A stretch of 64,000 nucleotides of DNA from Niabella sp. (GTDB taxonomy: Bacteria; Bacteroidota; Bacteroidia; Chitinophagales; Chitinophagaceae): NCBI GenBank assembly GCA_017744715.1, contig JAGIAT010000004.1, positions 471,612 to 535,611 of the forward strand. The letters run 5' to 3'. The first letter of the stretch is position 1. Each line of letters opens with the position of its first letter. A program made the translations under genes and the position numbers. Positions 16,391 through 26,253 of the stretch are shown piece after piece. Under the pieces are notes generated by a model that was given only the letters and a program-made list of their open reading frames with translations, ran no database searches and was not told the origin of the DNA.

Positions 16391-19294
16391 TCAAATCGCG
16401 TTTAGAAAATCACCCAGCAGCTGCTCTTTCTGTAATCCCAATTTTTTTCGCAACCGGTAACGACTGATTTCCACTCCGCGCACAGAAATATTCAACAACT
16501 GTGCAATCTCTTTGGAAGACAGGTTAAGGCGGAGATAAGCACACAGTTTCAGATCTGTAGCAGACAAATGCGGGTACCTGGTTTTTAGCTTTTTCAGAAA
16601 CCCGTCGTTCAACTCATCAAAGTGCGCGGCAAACTGGTTCCAATTGGCATTATTTTTTTCTACATCCTTTAGCAAACCGGTAATGCGCTTTACATCCTCT
16701 TCGCTGTTACTGTTCAACTTCTTCAATTCTTCCTTTATTTTGACCAGTATTTCTGTATTTCCGGCCAGATGCATACTGGTATTTGCCAGTTCCTTTTTTT
16801 TCAGCTGTATTTCCTGGGCCAGCATTTCGTTTTGCAGTTTGATGATTTCTTTTTCATTTTTTTCGGTTTCCAACTGGTGAATATATTTGAGCCGCTTTTG
16901 TTCCGCTTCAAATTTGTATTGTTGTTGCTGCAGTTTTCTTTTTTGCCATTTAATTAATAAATAAACAAACAGACCAGCCAGCAGTATATAAAGCAGTTTC
17001 GCCCAGAGGGTTTTGTACCATGGCGGGCGTATCACAAAGCTATAGCGAACCATTTCCGATTCATGCTTCAGGTTGTCACGCGCTTTTATTTTAAATGTGT
17101 ATTCCCCGTCCGGCAGGTTCGTATAGTCCTTTTCGGTTTTGCCGCTCCAGTCAGCCCATTTTTTATCATAACCTTCCAGTTGGTAGCTGTATTCAATGTT
17201 GGTTTGCATCCCGAAAACCGGCGTGCTGTATTCAAAATGGAATGCATTGAATGTTGCGGGCAGCTTTGGAATTTCATTTGTACTTTGTTGAAAATGCCCT
17301 TGTGCATTCCGGTGAAAATAGCCTCCGAATACAAGACTGTCGGTTTTCCCCATTGTTTTTACCTGGTTTAATAAAACGGTGATGCCGGGATTGGATGATA
17401 CATATTTTCTGAAATTCAGATGGATCATCCCGCTTTCAGCACCAATGAAAATATTTTCGTTGTTGTACGGATAGATGTTTTCAAATCGCTGCATGATCCG
17501 GCCTGTCAGCTCGGGGAAAAATATAATTTCAGGCAACCCGTTGTTGCGCTTTTGAGAATAACAGGCAACCCCAACAGTTCCGGGGCCACAAAACCATATA
17601 TTTCCCTCCGCATCTTCGTTCATATAACGCAGCTCCATTTGTTTAAAAACCGGAGTTAAAAGTGCAGAAGGAATAAACCGGCTCTTTACGGGATCAAATT
17701 CGTATACTCCCTTTGTTGTAGCAAATACGATCCGGTTTTTTATTTTAAAAACAAAATTGTTGATGACGGCCGGGAGACCATCTTTGTTTGTAAAGAGCCG
17801 CGAGATATAGGTTTTATTATCGGGTGATACCCGGAAACGGTAAACACCCCTGTAGGGATGGGAAGCCCATATTTCGCCGTTATTGTCCATTGCCAGGAAG
17901 CGGTAGGAATCATGGTTGCCCTGCAGGGCTCCTTTACTTATAAAACCAGCGCCATTATAATTTAAAAGATTTAAGCCGGTATAAGTGCCCACGAGTAGGT
18001 TTTGAACCGGATCAATGGAGCTTGTGGGTAAAAAGGTCCAGGCCCCGTTGCCGGTATAAACGGGTTGAAACGTATGGTTTTGAAGGATATAAATACCATT
18101 GTTGTGCGCAAGCAGCAATTCGTTGTTCGCTACATCAAGGCTGCGGGCTTCACCCTGGTCACTATTTCTGATAAGAGAAAAATCACCGGTAAAAAGATTC
18201 AGTTCTCCCGTTACACGAGCTGGCGTTGCTGAAAATACGCCATTGGTAGTAGCTATATAAAGCTCGTTATTAAACATACGGGTAGCATAGGCGCCCAATT
18301 CATCATCATTATTAATCCTGATATGTTTTATAGCCGAGTTGTAATGAATAAAATCGATCCCATTATTGACAGCCGCCCAGATGTTTTTATCCCGATCCAC
18401 AAACACGCAAGACACCTTATTGTTTTGAAGCCCTTCCCGTTGAGAAACGCGCTGAACAGTATGGTTATTAAAATCCTTTATCAGACAGCCCTCAGTCATC
18501 GTGGCACTTACAAACTCCAAAGGGCTGATGCGGCTCTGTGACGGAGTATAGAGTTCCTGGCGACCAGGAATATTCATTTTTGAAATCGTATCGTTTTGCA
18601 GTATATACGCGTTATTGTCAATGGTTGTTACCAAGAAACGGTTTTCCCCGTTGGGTATTATTGATGCAATTTCCATATTGTGGATAAGTCCGGCGTCGGT
18701 TTTCAAAGGTACCCAACGGCCATTTTTTAGTTCCAGCAAACCTAAATTCCTGTCCTGTGCCAAAAGCCGTTTTCCTGCTAAACCGATGTATTGCCAGAAT
18801 TCCGGGGCTGGGTGCACCCGGATATTGTTATCGGATAATTCAAAAATCCTGTCTGTGGCCTGGAAAAACAGAGACCGGCCCCATGCAGCAATATGCCATA
18901 CATCGGCAAAGCTGCTATATGGTTTTGGTATTTTATCCTTTAGGGAAACATACCGGAGCTGGTTTCCCCTACCGGGAGCGAAATATCCAAAATCACCCTG
19001 TCCTCCGACAAAAACCCGATCATCACCGTCGATATAAATGGATCGAAGAATGCTCTTATTGGGCAGCGGGAACAATCCCCACCGGACACCATTAAACGTA
19101 ACCAGCCCTTCATCGTTGGCAAAGTAGAGGATTCCTTTGCTGTCCTGCCGGATATCCCAGGTGCGGCTGCCTCCCGCGTAATCCGATTTTTTATAATTGA
19201 CGATCCCGGGCACCAGCAGCCTGTTTTGCGAAAAAGCCCAAACCGGAAGGTACAATGCATATAAAAGCAAGCAAAAATGGATCGTTTTTCTCAT
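16391..19294 (-). CDS. Membrane-bound one-component regulator: beta-propeller sensor, Y_Y_Y domain, LuxR-type HTH
   Basis: 967 residues. A signal/anchor sequence (1-22) is followed by a long periplasmic part with repeated propeller blades ('TWDIRQDSKGILYFANDEGL', 'IYIDGDDRVFVGG', 'IWAAVNNGIDFI', 'IWFCGPG'), then a Y_Y_Y immunoglobulin-like domain (YSYQLEGYDKKWADWSG... YTFKIKARDN). One transmembrane helix follows (about 763-783), then a coiled coil (about 784-845) and a C-terminal winged HTH (about 913-952, LSATDLKLCAYLRLNLSSKE). There is no histidine kinase or receiver domain, so the periplasmic sensor would act directly through the cytoplasmic HTH. It is divergent from the SusC/SusD/GH16 genes with a repeat-rich promoter between, making it their likely regulator, responding to beta-glucan fragments. 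Confidence 0.88.
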   Translation of the reverse strand: MRKTIHFCLLLYALYLPVWAFSQNRLLVPGIVNYKKSDYAGGSRTWDIRQDSKGILYFANDEGLVTFNGVRWGLFPLPNKSILRSIYIDGDDRVFVGGQGDFGYFAPGRGNQLRYVSLKDKIPKPYSSFADVWHIAAWGRSLFFQATDRIFELSDNNIRVHPAPEFWQYIGLAGKRLLAQDRNLGLLELKNGRWVPLKTDAGLIHNMEIASIIPNGENRFLVTTIDNNAYILQNDTISKMNIPGRQELYTPSQSRISPLEFVSATMTEGCLIKDFNNHTVQRVSQREGLQNNKVSCVFVDRDKNIWAAVNNGIDFIHYNSAIKHIRINNDDELGAYATRMFNNELYIATTNGVFSATPARVTGELNLFTGDFSLIRNSDQGEARSLDVANNELLLAHNNGIYILQNHTFQPVYTGNGAWTFLPTSSIDPVQNLLVGTYTGLNLLNYNGAGFISKGALQGNHDSYRFLAMDNNGEIWASHPYRGVYRFRVSPDNKTYISRLFTNKDGLPAVINNFVFKIKNRIVFATTKGVYEFDPVKSRFIPSALLTPVFKQMELRYMNEDAEGNIWFCGPGTVGVACYSQKRNNGLPEIIFFPELTGRIMQRFENIYPYNNENIFIGAESGMIHLNFRKYVSSNPGITVLLNQVKTMGKTDSLVFGGYFHRNAQGHFQQSTNEIPKLPATFNAFHFEYSTPVFGMQTNIEYSYQLEGYDKKWADWSGKTEKDYTNLPDGEYTFKIKARDNLKHESEMVRYSFVIRPPWYKTLWAKLLYILLAGLFVYLLIKWQKRKLQQQQYKFEAEQKRLKYIHQLETEKNEKEIIKLQNEMLAQEIQLKKKELANTSMHLAGNTEILVKIKEELKKLNSNSEEDVKRITGLLKDVEKNNANWNQFAAHFDELNDGFLKKLKTRYPHLSATDLKLCAYLRLNLSSKEIAQLLNISVRGVEISRYRLRKKLGLQKEQLLGDFLNAI

Positions 19295-19316
19295 CGCATA
19301 ATTGTTGGTGTCGATG

Positions 19317-19392
19317 ATGATGTAGGAATGATGTAGTGTAAATATAACTAAAACCGGAAAAATGGACTACATATGATGTAGTAATGATGTAG
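19317..19392. promoter_or_regulatory. Four phased ATGATGTAG direct repeats, likely operator
   Basis: Exact ATGATGTAG occurs at 19,317-19,325, 19,328-19,336, 19,373-19,381 and 19,384-19,392. Within each pair the copies are 11 bp apart (one helical turn), and the pairs are 56 bp apart. The second pair is preceded by ACTACAT, giving an extra inverted copy. The block lies in the 175-bp gap between the divergent regulator and susC, ending 31 bp before the susC -7 element. Confidence 0.75.
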
Positions 19393-19423
19393 TGGTTTTT
19401 ATAAAAGCTGGCATCACTGGATT

Positions 19424-19431
19424 TATATTTG
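19424..19431 (+). promoter_or_regulatory. susC promoter -7 element
   Basis: TATATTTG matches TAnnTTTG exactly, 38 bp before the SusC start. The -33 region (around 19,396-19,403, TTTTTATA) lacks a good TTTG, as expected of an activator-dependent promoter; the ATGATGTAG repeats end just upstream. Confidence 0.65.
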
Positions 19432-19469
19432 ATTGGTACTTAAGTCGTTGACATATATAAAAATTGCGT

Positions 19470-22400
19470 ATGAAAAAAAAGACTTTCAAAACCATTATTC
19501 TTTTCCTGTTTGGTATAACGACTCATTTTATGAGCCAGGCGCAGAGCAAAACTGTAAAAGGGCGTATTACTGATGAAAAAGGGGCACCTGTTCAGGGGGC
19601 TACCATCCAGGCAAAAGGCGGTACTGCAGGCACCAGCAGCTCCGAAACCGGAGTTTTCAGCCTGGTGATTCCTGTGGCCGCTGACTCTCTGGAAATTACC
19701 AGGATCGGATATGTCGATCAGGCCGTTGCTATTACGGGAGAAACACTCGAAATCCATTTAATGTCCAATGCCTCAAAATTAGACGAGGTAGTGGTAATTG
19801 GTTATGGTACAGCCCGGAAAAGTGACCTTACCGGGCCCGTCACCACTGTTAATACGGAAAATATGCTGAAACGCACAACCGCTACTGCAATGGATGCATT
19901 ACAGGGTGCTGTGCCCGGTGTGCAGGTCGTAAGCAGCGGGGGGCCGGGTAGCTCGCCAACGGTCCGGATTCGCGGGGTAGGCTCTTTTAATAATGAAGCC
20001 CCCCTGTATGTGGTAGATGGCGCATTTTTTAATGATATTGGCTTTTTGAATGCAGATGATATTGCTGATATGTCAATATTAAAAGATGCTTCGGGAGCTG
20101 CCATTTATGGAGTAAGGGCTGCCAATGGTGTTGTATTGATCACCACAAAAAAAGGGAGATTGAATATGAAACCGCAGGTAACCTACAATGGTTATGTTGG
20201 CTGGCAGGTGCCATCACATGTAGTAAAAATGGCAAACGGGACGCAGTTCACTGATTATGCGCTTAAGAGAGAAACGGGGCCGGATTCATCTGGCATTTTG
20301 GAATCGGTAAGGTTATATGGAGGAAGTGGTTTATCTCCAGCTACCAATACGGACTGGTATAGAGCGGTGCTTCGCAAAAGTGCCTTAATGACCAATCACG
20401 GAATTAATATTCAGGGGGGCGGCGATAGGGTTACCTATGCTGTGGGGTTCAACTATACGTATCAGAATGGTATTATGAAAGCCAAAAACGATTTTACGCG
20501 GTATAATGGCCGGGTACAACTCGAAGTAAGGACATTTCCCTGGTTAAAGGTAGGGCTTACTTCCATATTTAATAATGCAACTACTTTTAACCCCAATAAT
20601 GGGGTATGGCTGTCGGCATACCAGGCGCTCCCTATTATTCCGGTTTATGACTCCGTTAACAATCCCAATGCCTTTCCGGTTAAGTTTAGCAAGGGGGGAA
20701 ATGCTGTGTCACAGGCTTACTATAATTTCAGCCGCTATAAACAATTTCAATTTTTACCAACCATTTATGCCGAAGCTGCATTTTGGAAAAACAAGATTAC
20801 TTTCCGGTCCCAGCTGGCGCAGACTTATTTTTCAGGTCTTGGCCAATACTATAATCCCGCGGTTTTCCCGGGGCCCGGTTCTCCGGCTCCTAATAGCGTT
20901 CATTCTCACCTGACCTCCAATCAGGACAGAACGATCAATTATATTTTTGATAATACTCTCACTTATAAGGATACTAAGGGGGCGCATCACTGGAACATTT
21001 TGCTGGGTCAGTCTGCAAGATCTGAACGGTATCGGTTTATGAGTGTAGGTGCAGATGATGTACCAGCGGAGGAGGAATTTTGGTATGTAAAGTATTACAA
21101 GAAAAGCGATAATTTCTATGATGAAACCGGCTCATATAATACAGCTCAATCCTATTTCGGCCGGGTAAGCTATGATTATAATAATAAATATCTGTTAACA
21201 GGAACCATCCGCTATGACGGGAGCTCCAAATATCAAACAAAATGGGGAACCTTCCCTTCTGTAGGTTTAGGCTGGGTAATAAGCAAAGAGGGTTTTATGA
21301 AAAACCAGCGGGTTTTTGATTTATTAAAACTGCGCGGTACCTGGGGAAAGCTGGGCAATGATGGAGTAAATGCGAATGCCGGATATGCACAGGTATATAC
21401 GGGCAATGGAAATGCTGCTATTTTTGGAAGTACTGCAAATGTAAATGGTACGTATGTACCAGGGTATACCGTAAATAACTTTTTTGCCAATTTGGGATGG
21501 GAAGTAGTAGAAGAATGGGATGGAGGTATTGATTTTGAGGCCTTAAACAAGCGATTAAACGGGTCGGTTGATTATTATAACCGCAAAACAAATGGGGCAG
21601 CGCTTTCACGCCCGTTCGCTTTTGGTGCCCCATCTATTTATGGTAACTGGGCAAATATGACCAATAGTGGTTTAGAAATTGTACTCAACTGGCGGGACAA
21701 AATTGGAGAAGTGGGCTATGCTATTGGAGGTAATGTATCTACTACAAAAAACAATGTAACCTTTATTGGCGCCTCATTAGATAATATAGCCACCGGATAC
21801 CCGGAATGGACCGCCGAGTTTCCAACCCGAATAAGGGTTGGCCAGCCGATTAACTATTTTTACGGGTATGTAGTTGAAGGTATTTATCAAACACAGGCCG
21901 AAGTAAATAATGACCCTGTAGCCGTTAATTACAATAAAAATGTATCGGGTAATGCACAAATACAACCCGGCTTTTTTAAGTTTAAGGACCTGAACGGGAA
22001 CGGCATTTTAGATCCCGCAGACCGTACCAATATCGGCAGTTACCTGCCCAAGATTAATTACGGGCTTAGTATAGCATTGGATTATAAAAAAGTTGATTTC
22101 AGTATTGTAATAGCCGGGGTAAGTGGCAATAAAATACTCAATCTAAACAGGGGCCGGTTTGTAAAAGCGCAGGCCTCTCCTAATTTAGACGCCGATTTTA
22201 TTGAGCATTTGTGGACGGGTGAAGGCTCCACTAACTCCTATCCTTCTGCTTTAGCGCTGGCACAACCCTGGAATAAACAGCCCAGTTCTTTCTTTACTGA
22301 AGATGGAGCCTATGTACGCATTCAAAACATACAACTGGGTTATACTTTTAAACTGAGTAAGATCAGGTCTGATCTACGTGTATTTGCAACTGCAGACAGA

Positions 22401-22514
22401 CCGGTTACATTCACCAAATATCATGGATTTACTCCCGAGGTTGCAGGTGGTTTTGATGCGCAGGTTTCCCCTATGTCCGCAACCTACACTTTTGGAGTAA
22501 AAGCTACTTTTTAA
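19470..22514 (+). CDS. SusC-like TonB-dependent outer-membrane glycan transporter (beta-glucan locus)
   Basis: About 1014 residues. The ATG at 19,470 is chosen over a TTG two codons earlier. Signal peptide (about 1-24), then a carboxypeptidase-regulatory-like domain (KGRITDEKGAPVQGATIQAK), the SusC plug start DEVVVIGYGTARKSDLTG, 'VRIRGVGSFNNEAPLYVVDG' and 'GAAIYGVRAANGVVLITTKKG', and a 22-strand barrel ending in aromatic F. It imports oligosaccharides across the outer membrane with the SusD lid encoded next to it. No STN domain, consistent with control by the divergent regulator rather than by FecR/ECF. SusD follows after 31 bp. Confidence 0.95.
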   Translation: MKKKTFKTIILFLFGITTHFMSQAQSKTVKGRITDEKGAPVQGATIQAKGGTAGTSSSETGVFSLVIPVAADSLEITRIGYVDQAVAITGETLEIHLMSNASKLDEVVVIGYGTARKSDLTGPVTTVNTENMLKRTTATAMDALQGAVPGVQVVSSGGPGSSPTVRIRGVGSFNNEAPLYVVDGAFFNDIGFLNADDIADMSILKDASGAAIYGVRAANGVVLITTKKGRLNMKPQVTYNGYVGWQVPSHVVKMANGTQFTDYALKRETGPDSSGILESVRLYGGSGLSPATNTDWYRAVLRKSALMTNHGINIQGGGDRVTYAVGFNYTYQNGIMKAKNDFTRYNGRVQLEVRTFPWLKVGLTSIFNNATTFNPNNGVWLSAYQALPIIPVYDSVNNPNAFPVKFSKGGNAVSQAYYNFSRYKQFQFLPTIYAEAAFWKNKITFRSQLAQTYFSGLGQYYNPAVFPGPGSPAPNSVHSHLTSNQDRTINYIFDNTLTYKDTKGAHHWNILLGQSARSERYRFMSVGADDVPAEEEFWYVKYYKKSDNFYDETGSYNTAQSYFGRVSYDYNNKYLLTGTIRYDGSSKYQTKWGTFPSVGLGWVISKEGFMKNQRVFDLLKLRGTWGKLGNDGVNANAGYAQVYTGNGNAAIFGSTANVNGTYVPGYTVNNFFANLGWEVVEEWDGGIDFEALNKRLNGSVDYYNRKTNGAALSRPFAFGAPSIYGNWANMTNSGLEIVLNWRDKIGEVGYAIGGNVSTTKNNVTFIGASLDNIATGYPEWTAEFPTRIRVGQPINYFYGYVVEGIYQTQAEVNNDPVAVNYNKNVSGNAQIQPGFFKFKDLNGNGILDPADRTNIGSYLPKINYGLSIALDYKKVDFSIVIAGVSGNKILNLNRGRFVKAQASPNLDADFIEHLWTGEGSTNSYPSALALAQPWNKQPSSFFTEDGAYVRIQNIQLGYTFKLSKIRSDLRVFATADRPVTFTKYHGFTPEVAGGFDAQVSPMSATYTFGVKATF

Positions 22515-22545
22515 TGATAGTCGTGCTAAATAAAAATTTGTCATA

Positions 22546-24090
22546 ATGAAAACATTCAAACCAATAATTTTCCCTGTATTTATATTAACAATGCTTATTT
22601 ATACAGGATGTGCTAAAAGTTTTCTCGATCATCCGTTGGAAAACAATCCGCCGGTTACCAATATTGACTACACAGATCTTTCCTTAATGTATCAGCCGGT
22701 ATCGGGCGTTTATAAAATTGCTGCAACAGGTGGGTTTGCAGAATGGGTCGGAACCTTTATGAAAACATCGCAAAGCGATGATATTGATCCCAATACAGGC
22801 TATCCTGAAGTAAATGACCTGGTACATACGTTTAAAAATACTGCGGTACAGAGTTTCTGGGCGGTTAATGAATTATGGAATAATTATTACAGGGTAATTA
22901 TAAATGCCAATAATGCGCTTGCCGAGCTGGATAAATTTGGAAAAAATGTTTCACCGGGAGATGCCGCAAATAACGGCGTTCTTTCCCGTTGCCGCGCGGA
23001 AGTCAGGTTTTTTAGGGCTTTAGGAAATTATTACCTGGCCAGATCGTACGGAGATGTTCCTATTCTGGGAGAGGAGAGCATTAACCCTGGCTATTTAGAT
23101 ACGGTTCGTAAATCCAAAGTAGCGGACGTAAGAATGTATATAATGAGTGAAATGGATGATTGTATAGCCAATTTGGAGGATCTGCGTCCGAATGAAGTGC
23201 CATCTCCCCGTATAGGAGCAGTAACGAAATACACCGCTTTGATGCTTAAGGCAAAAGCAGCTATGGACCTGGCAGGAAACGATAACGCGAGTCCTTATTG
23301 GGATATAGTACTGGATGCTACCAATCAAATTATCAGCAGCCATAAGTTCTCTTTATTCAGTGATTATTACCAGTTGTGGAAAAAACCGGGTAAACTCAGC
23401 AATGAAGCCATACTGGAATTTCAGTATTCTGATTTCGGGGGTGTTACGGATATAAGAACCTCAGGCCCCGATGTCTGGAATAATTTATTTCTTTTTCAGG
23501 GGCCACCCAATACCTACGGCGGGCCGATAAGTGGTAGCGGTTGGCTGGTGCCGTCTGATAATGCCTTTAATTTTTTAATGGCACGCAATGATGCAATTCG
23601 AATAAAAACGGTTTTTGAAAAATGTGGTATAAACGGAGATGTTAAAACCTATGCCGTTACTCCTGCCGGCGATACAGTTTCTGGAAATGATGGCAGGAAA
23701 AAGTATTTTAACGGGAAGGCGTATTTTCCAAAATCCCAGATGACACCCGGACAGGGTTGGTATGGTGGGAACAATAATATTCATTTCTGGCGGTATGCCG
23801 ATGTTTTACTCATGAATGCAGAAGCCAGGATGCGTAAAGGCCAAAACGGTGATGCACCATTAAATGAGGTACGTATGCGTGTGGGACTGCTTCCCCTTAC
23901 CAATGCTACAATAGATCAGTTACTGGACGAGCGGCGTGCAGAGTTTATCTGCGAATGGTGGGGTGAACGCTTGAATGACCTGATCAGAACAGACAGAGCA
24001 GCTTCGGTACTTCCGAGTTTTGTAAAAGGTCAGGGAGAGTTTCTGCCGGTTCCACAAGGACAGATTGATATCAATTCAAATTTGAAATAG
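22546..24090 (+). CDS. SusD/RagB-like glycan-binding lipoprotein
   Basis: 514 residues. Lipoprotein signal MKTFKPIIFPVFILTMLIYTGC gives Cys22 (shown in part: MLIYTGCAKSFL). The helical TPR-like SusD body is recognisable by 'AEVRFFRALGNYYLARSYGDVPIL', cited as FFRALGNYYLARSYGDVP, and by the C-terminal 'LDERRAEFICEWWGERLNDLIRTD' in parts LDERRAEF and GERLNDLIRTD. It closes the extracellular face of the SusC barrel and binds glycan. It is co-transcribed with susC (31-bp gap) and followed by GH16. Confidence 0.93.
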   Translation: MKTFKPIIFPVFILTMLIYTGCAKSFLDHPLENNPPVTNIDYTDLSLMYQPVSGVYKIAATGGFAEWVGTFMKTSQSDDIDPNTGYPEVNDLVHTFKNTAVQSFWAVNELWNNYYRVIINANNALAELDKFGKNVSPGDAANNGVLSRCRAEVRFFRALGNYYLARSYGDVPILGEESINPGYLDTVRKSKVADVRMYIMSEMDDCIANLEDLRPNEVPSPRIGAVTKYTALMLKAKAAMDLAGNDNASPYWDIVLDATNQIISSHKFSLFSDYYQLWKKPGKLSNEAILEFQYSDFGGVTDIRTSGPDVWNNLFLFQGPPNTYGGPISGSGWLVPSDNAFNFLMARNDAIRIKTVFEKCGINGDVKTYAVTPAGDTVSGNDGRKKYFNGKAYFPKSQMTPGQGWYGGNNNIHFWRYADVLLMNAEARMRKGQNGDAPLNEVRMRVGLLPLTNATIDQLLDERRAEFICEWWGERLNDLIRTDRAASVLPSFVKGQGEFLPVPQGQIDINSNLK

Positions 24091-24216
24091 GGCAGCCACA
24101 ACTGGAAATGGGTTTGGCTATTGCAGCACAGACCGGCAGCTGCTTTTCTGTTGACAAAACATTTAAAAGGTGTTGTTATAGTTGCGCAACCCTTTATTAC
24201 AACTGTAATCAAAAAA

Positions 24217-25071
24217 ATGATAACAAAACTCTTGTGTCTGATTATGATGGTAGCCGGGACCGGGGCAGTAGCAGCGCAGCAAACCCGGCCGAAAGCTTTG
24301 TCCGGCCGGCCGACCCGATACAAACTTGTATGGGCCGATGAATTTAACTATAACGGGGTACCGGATGCCCAAAAATGGAGTTATGACAGCGGACATGGTA
24401 ATGATGGATGGGGCAACCAGGAATGGCAGGATTATAAAGCTGGCGATACGAGTACCACATATGTGAGTAACGGGTTACTGCGAATTCAGGCTAATCGTAC
24501 CATTACCGGCACTGATACGGTATTTACATCGGCAAGGCTTAAAACAAAGCAGAAAGCGAGCTGGAAATACGGTAAAATAGAAGTGCGTGCAAAAACCGCG
24601 TATGGCCTGGGCGTCTGTTCAGCCATCTGGATGATGCCTGCTGATGATCAGAAGAATGGTGGCTGGCCTTTCTGTGGGGAAATTGATATTATGGAACATA
24701 TCGGCTGGGAAAGTCATAAGGACAGTATTTTCCAAACCGTTCATACGGGTGCATACAATCATCTGAAAAAGACGCAAAAAGGGATGAGAACGTATATACC
24801 CCGGTCCTGGCAAACCTTTCACAGCTATGTATTAGAATGGACGCCAGAGGGGATTGATTATTTTATAGATGGCCTCCACCGTTATCATTTCCCCAATGAG
24901 CATAAAACGATGGAAGAGTGGCCTTTTGATACAGCTTTTTACCTGATCATGAATATATCTGTGGGAGGCCAGTGGGAAGGAGCGTTTGGTATTGACCCCG
25001 CCATTTTCCCTGCTGCTATGTTTGTTGATTATGTACGGGTATACCAAATGCCTGACCATTACTCAAATTAA
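24217..25071 (+). CDS. GH16 endo-beta-1,3(4)-glucanase (laminarinase type)
   Basis: The start is set at the ATG at 24,217, giving the signal peptide MITKLLCLIMMVAGTGAVAA; the upstream open extension lacks an ATG. About 284 residues. The jelly-roll GH16 domain begins KLVWADEFNYNGVPDAQKW. The catalytic motif GEIDIMEHIG gives nucleophile Glu155, Asp157 and acid/base Glu160, the EIDIME form typical of laminarinase-type GH16. Conserved 'SAIWMMP' and 'FYLIMNISVGGQW' are present. It hydrolyses beta-1,3- or mixed-linkage glucan for import by the adjacent SusC/SusD. It lies 126 bp after susD. Confidence 0.93.
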   Translation: MITKLLCLIMMVAGTGAVAAQQTRPKALSGRPTRYKLVWADEFNYNGVPDAQKWSYDSGHGNDGWGNQEWQDYKAGDTSTTYVSNGLLRIQANRTITGTDTVFTSARLKTKQKASWKYGKIEVRAKTAYGLGVCSAIWMMPADDQKNGGWPFCGEIDIMEHIGWESHKDSIFQTVHTGAYNHLKKTQKGMRTYIPRSWQTFHSYVLEWTPEGIDYFIDGLHRYHFPNEHKTMEEWPFDTAFYLIMNISVGGQWEGAFGIDPAIFPAAMFVDYVRVYQMPDHYSN

Positions 25072-25404
25072 CAATATATAGGTTTATAATGCAAAGAGCT
25101 GCTGTAATTCTTTACGGGAGCTCAATTCTTTTAAAGGGAAAATAGCATTAAAACAAGAGCATATGGAACATAACGTGAGGGGCCCATATTAAAGATCATT
25201 AAATACGATGAAAAGAAACAAAAAGCAGTAATAGAAGCGGTTCAAATTTATTGCTTCCAGGCTTTAAGTTAAACGGCAGGGGTAACATACAAAAAGGGTT
25301 TATCTTATCAATGGGCAGGTAGCAGCTACTGAACTCTTTAAACAAAATAGACCTGCATATTTTTGGAGGAAAGAAACACTACAACTTGTAACTTTAAAGC
25401 CGCA

Positions 25405-26061
25405 ATGAGTACAAAAATTTTCAACCTATTCATCTCTCCGGAAATCGGTGCAGTGTCTGCAAAGTATATGGCCCCGGCTAAGCCCAAATGCATACTAACA
25501 TTGGCGCATGGCGCTGGTGCGGGTATGAACCATTCATTTATGGAGGCTCTGGCCACAGCTTTGTCAAATGCTGGTATCGCCAGTCTGCGATTTAATTTCC
25601 CATTTGCCGAAAATAAAAAAGGACGGCCCGATTCTCCGCCAGTGGCGCACCAGACAATAGCTGCTGCAATAGCAAAAGCCCGGGAGTTGCATCCTAAACT
25701 ACCGTTATTTGCCGCCGGAAAATCGTTTGGCGGAAGAATGAGTTCCCAATACCTGTCGGCCCATCCGGAGAATGTGGCGAAAGGCATTATTTTTTACGGG
25801 TTTCCGTTGCACCCTTCCGGTAAACCTTCCACCGATCGGGCGGACCACCTGAAAACGCTAAAAATACCCCTACTTTTCTTACAAGGCAGCAAAGACAGTT
25901 TGGCCACCTGGGAGTTAATTGAACCGGTATGTAAGTCCTTGAAAAAAGCCACCCTTATACGATTTGAAGGTGCGGATCACTCTTTTAAAGCAGGAAAAAC
26001 GGATATACTGCCGTTACTGGTTGAAGAAACGAATAAGTGGGTAGAAAAAATGATCGGATAA
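25405..26061 (+). CDS. Small alpha/beta hydrolase (KANL3/Tex30-like)
   Basis: 218 residues from the ATG at 25,405; an upstream in-frame TTG is unlikely. Oxyanion 'LAHGAGAGMNHSFME', nucleophile elbow GKSFGG with Ser107, 'GSKDSLA' with Asp164 and 'GADHSF' with His192 make a complete triad. 'SLRFNFPFAENKKGRPDSPP' is the hallmark of this hydrolase group (Tex30/KANL3-like, dienelactone-hydrolase-related). No signal peptide, so cytoplasmic. Substrate unknown. It is 333 bp after the GH16 gene and that gap shows no other feature, so it may not belong to the glucan locus. Confidence 0.85.
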   Translation: MSTKIFNLFISPEIGAVSAKYMAPAKPKCILTLAHGAGAGMNHSFMEALATALSNAGIASLRFNFPFAENKKGRPDSPPVAHQTIAAAIAKARELHPKLPLFAAGKSFGGRMSSQYLSAHPENVAKGIIFYGFPLHPSGKPSTDRADHLKTLKIPLLFLQGSKDSLATWELIEPVCKSLKKATLIRFEGADHSFKAGKTDILPLLVEETNKWVEKMIG

Positions 26062-26213
26062 TCGTCCGGTTAAACGGCTACCGGTTTCAATTTCCGCGAT
26101 TGAAGGTATTCAACCGACGGCATGAGCTTTTGAACAGTCATTGGGAGGATATTTACCCTAACCACTGTCAGTTTGCCAATCAGGCATTTCGCAAAAACTC
26201 AAAAAAATCCTCG

Positions 26214-26249
26214 ATGAATGGGTTCGATATTTCCCCCGTACGCGGTACA
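26214..26249 (+). pseudogene. Degenerate 3' end of tRNA-Glu
   Basis: ATGAATGGGTTCGATATTTC then CCCCGTACGCGGTAC resembles the tRNA-Glu sequence ATGAATCACGGGTTCGATTCCCGTACGCGGTACCA (T arm, acceptor stem) with a loss of CAC and an extra AT plus C residues. The T stem is no longer paired and the 5' half is missing. A terminator follows at once, as after the real tRNA. It looks like a decayed att-type or duplicated tRNA end 10.4 kb from the intact gene. Confidence 0.7.
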
Positions 26250-26253
26250 AAGC

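Noticed and set aside
16158..16460. Plus-strand open frame of 100 codons behind tRNA-Glu
   Set aside because: It overlaps the transposase remnant and the end of the large regulator on the other strand and resembles nothing.
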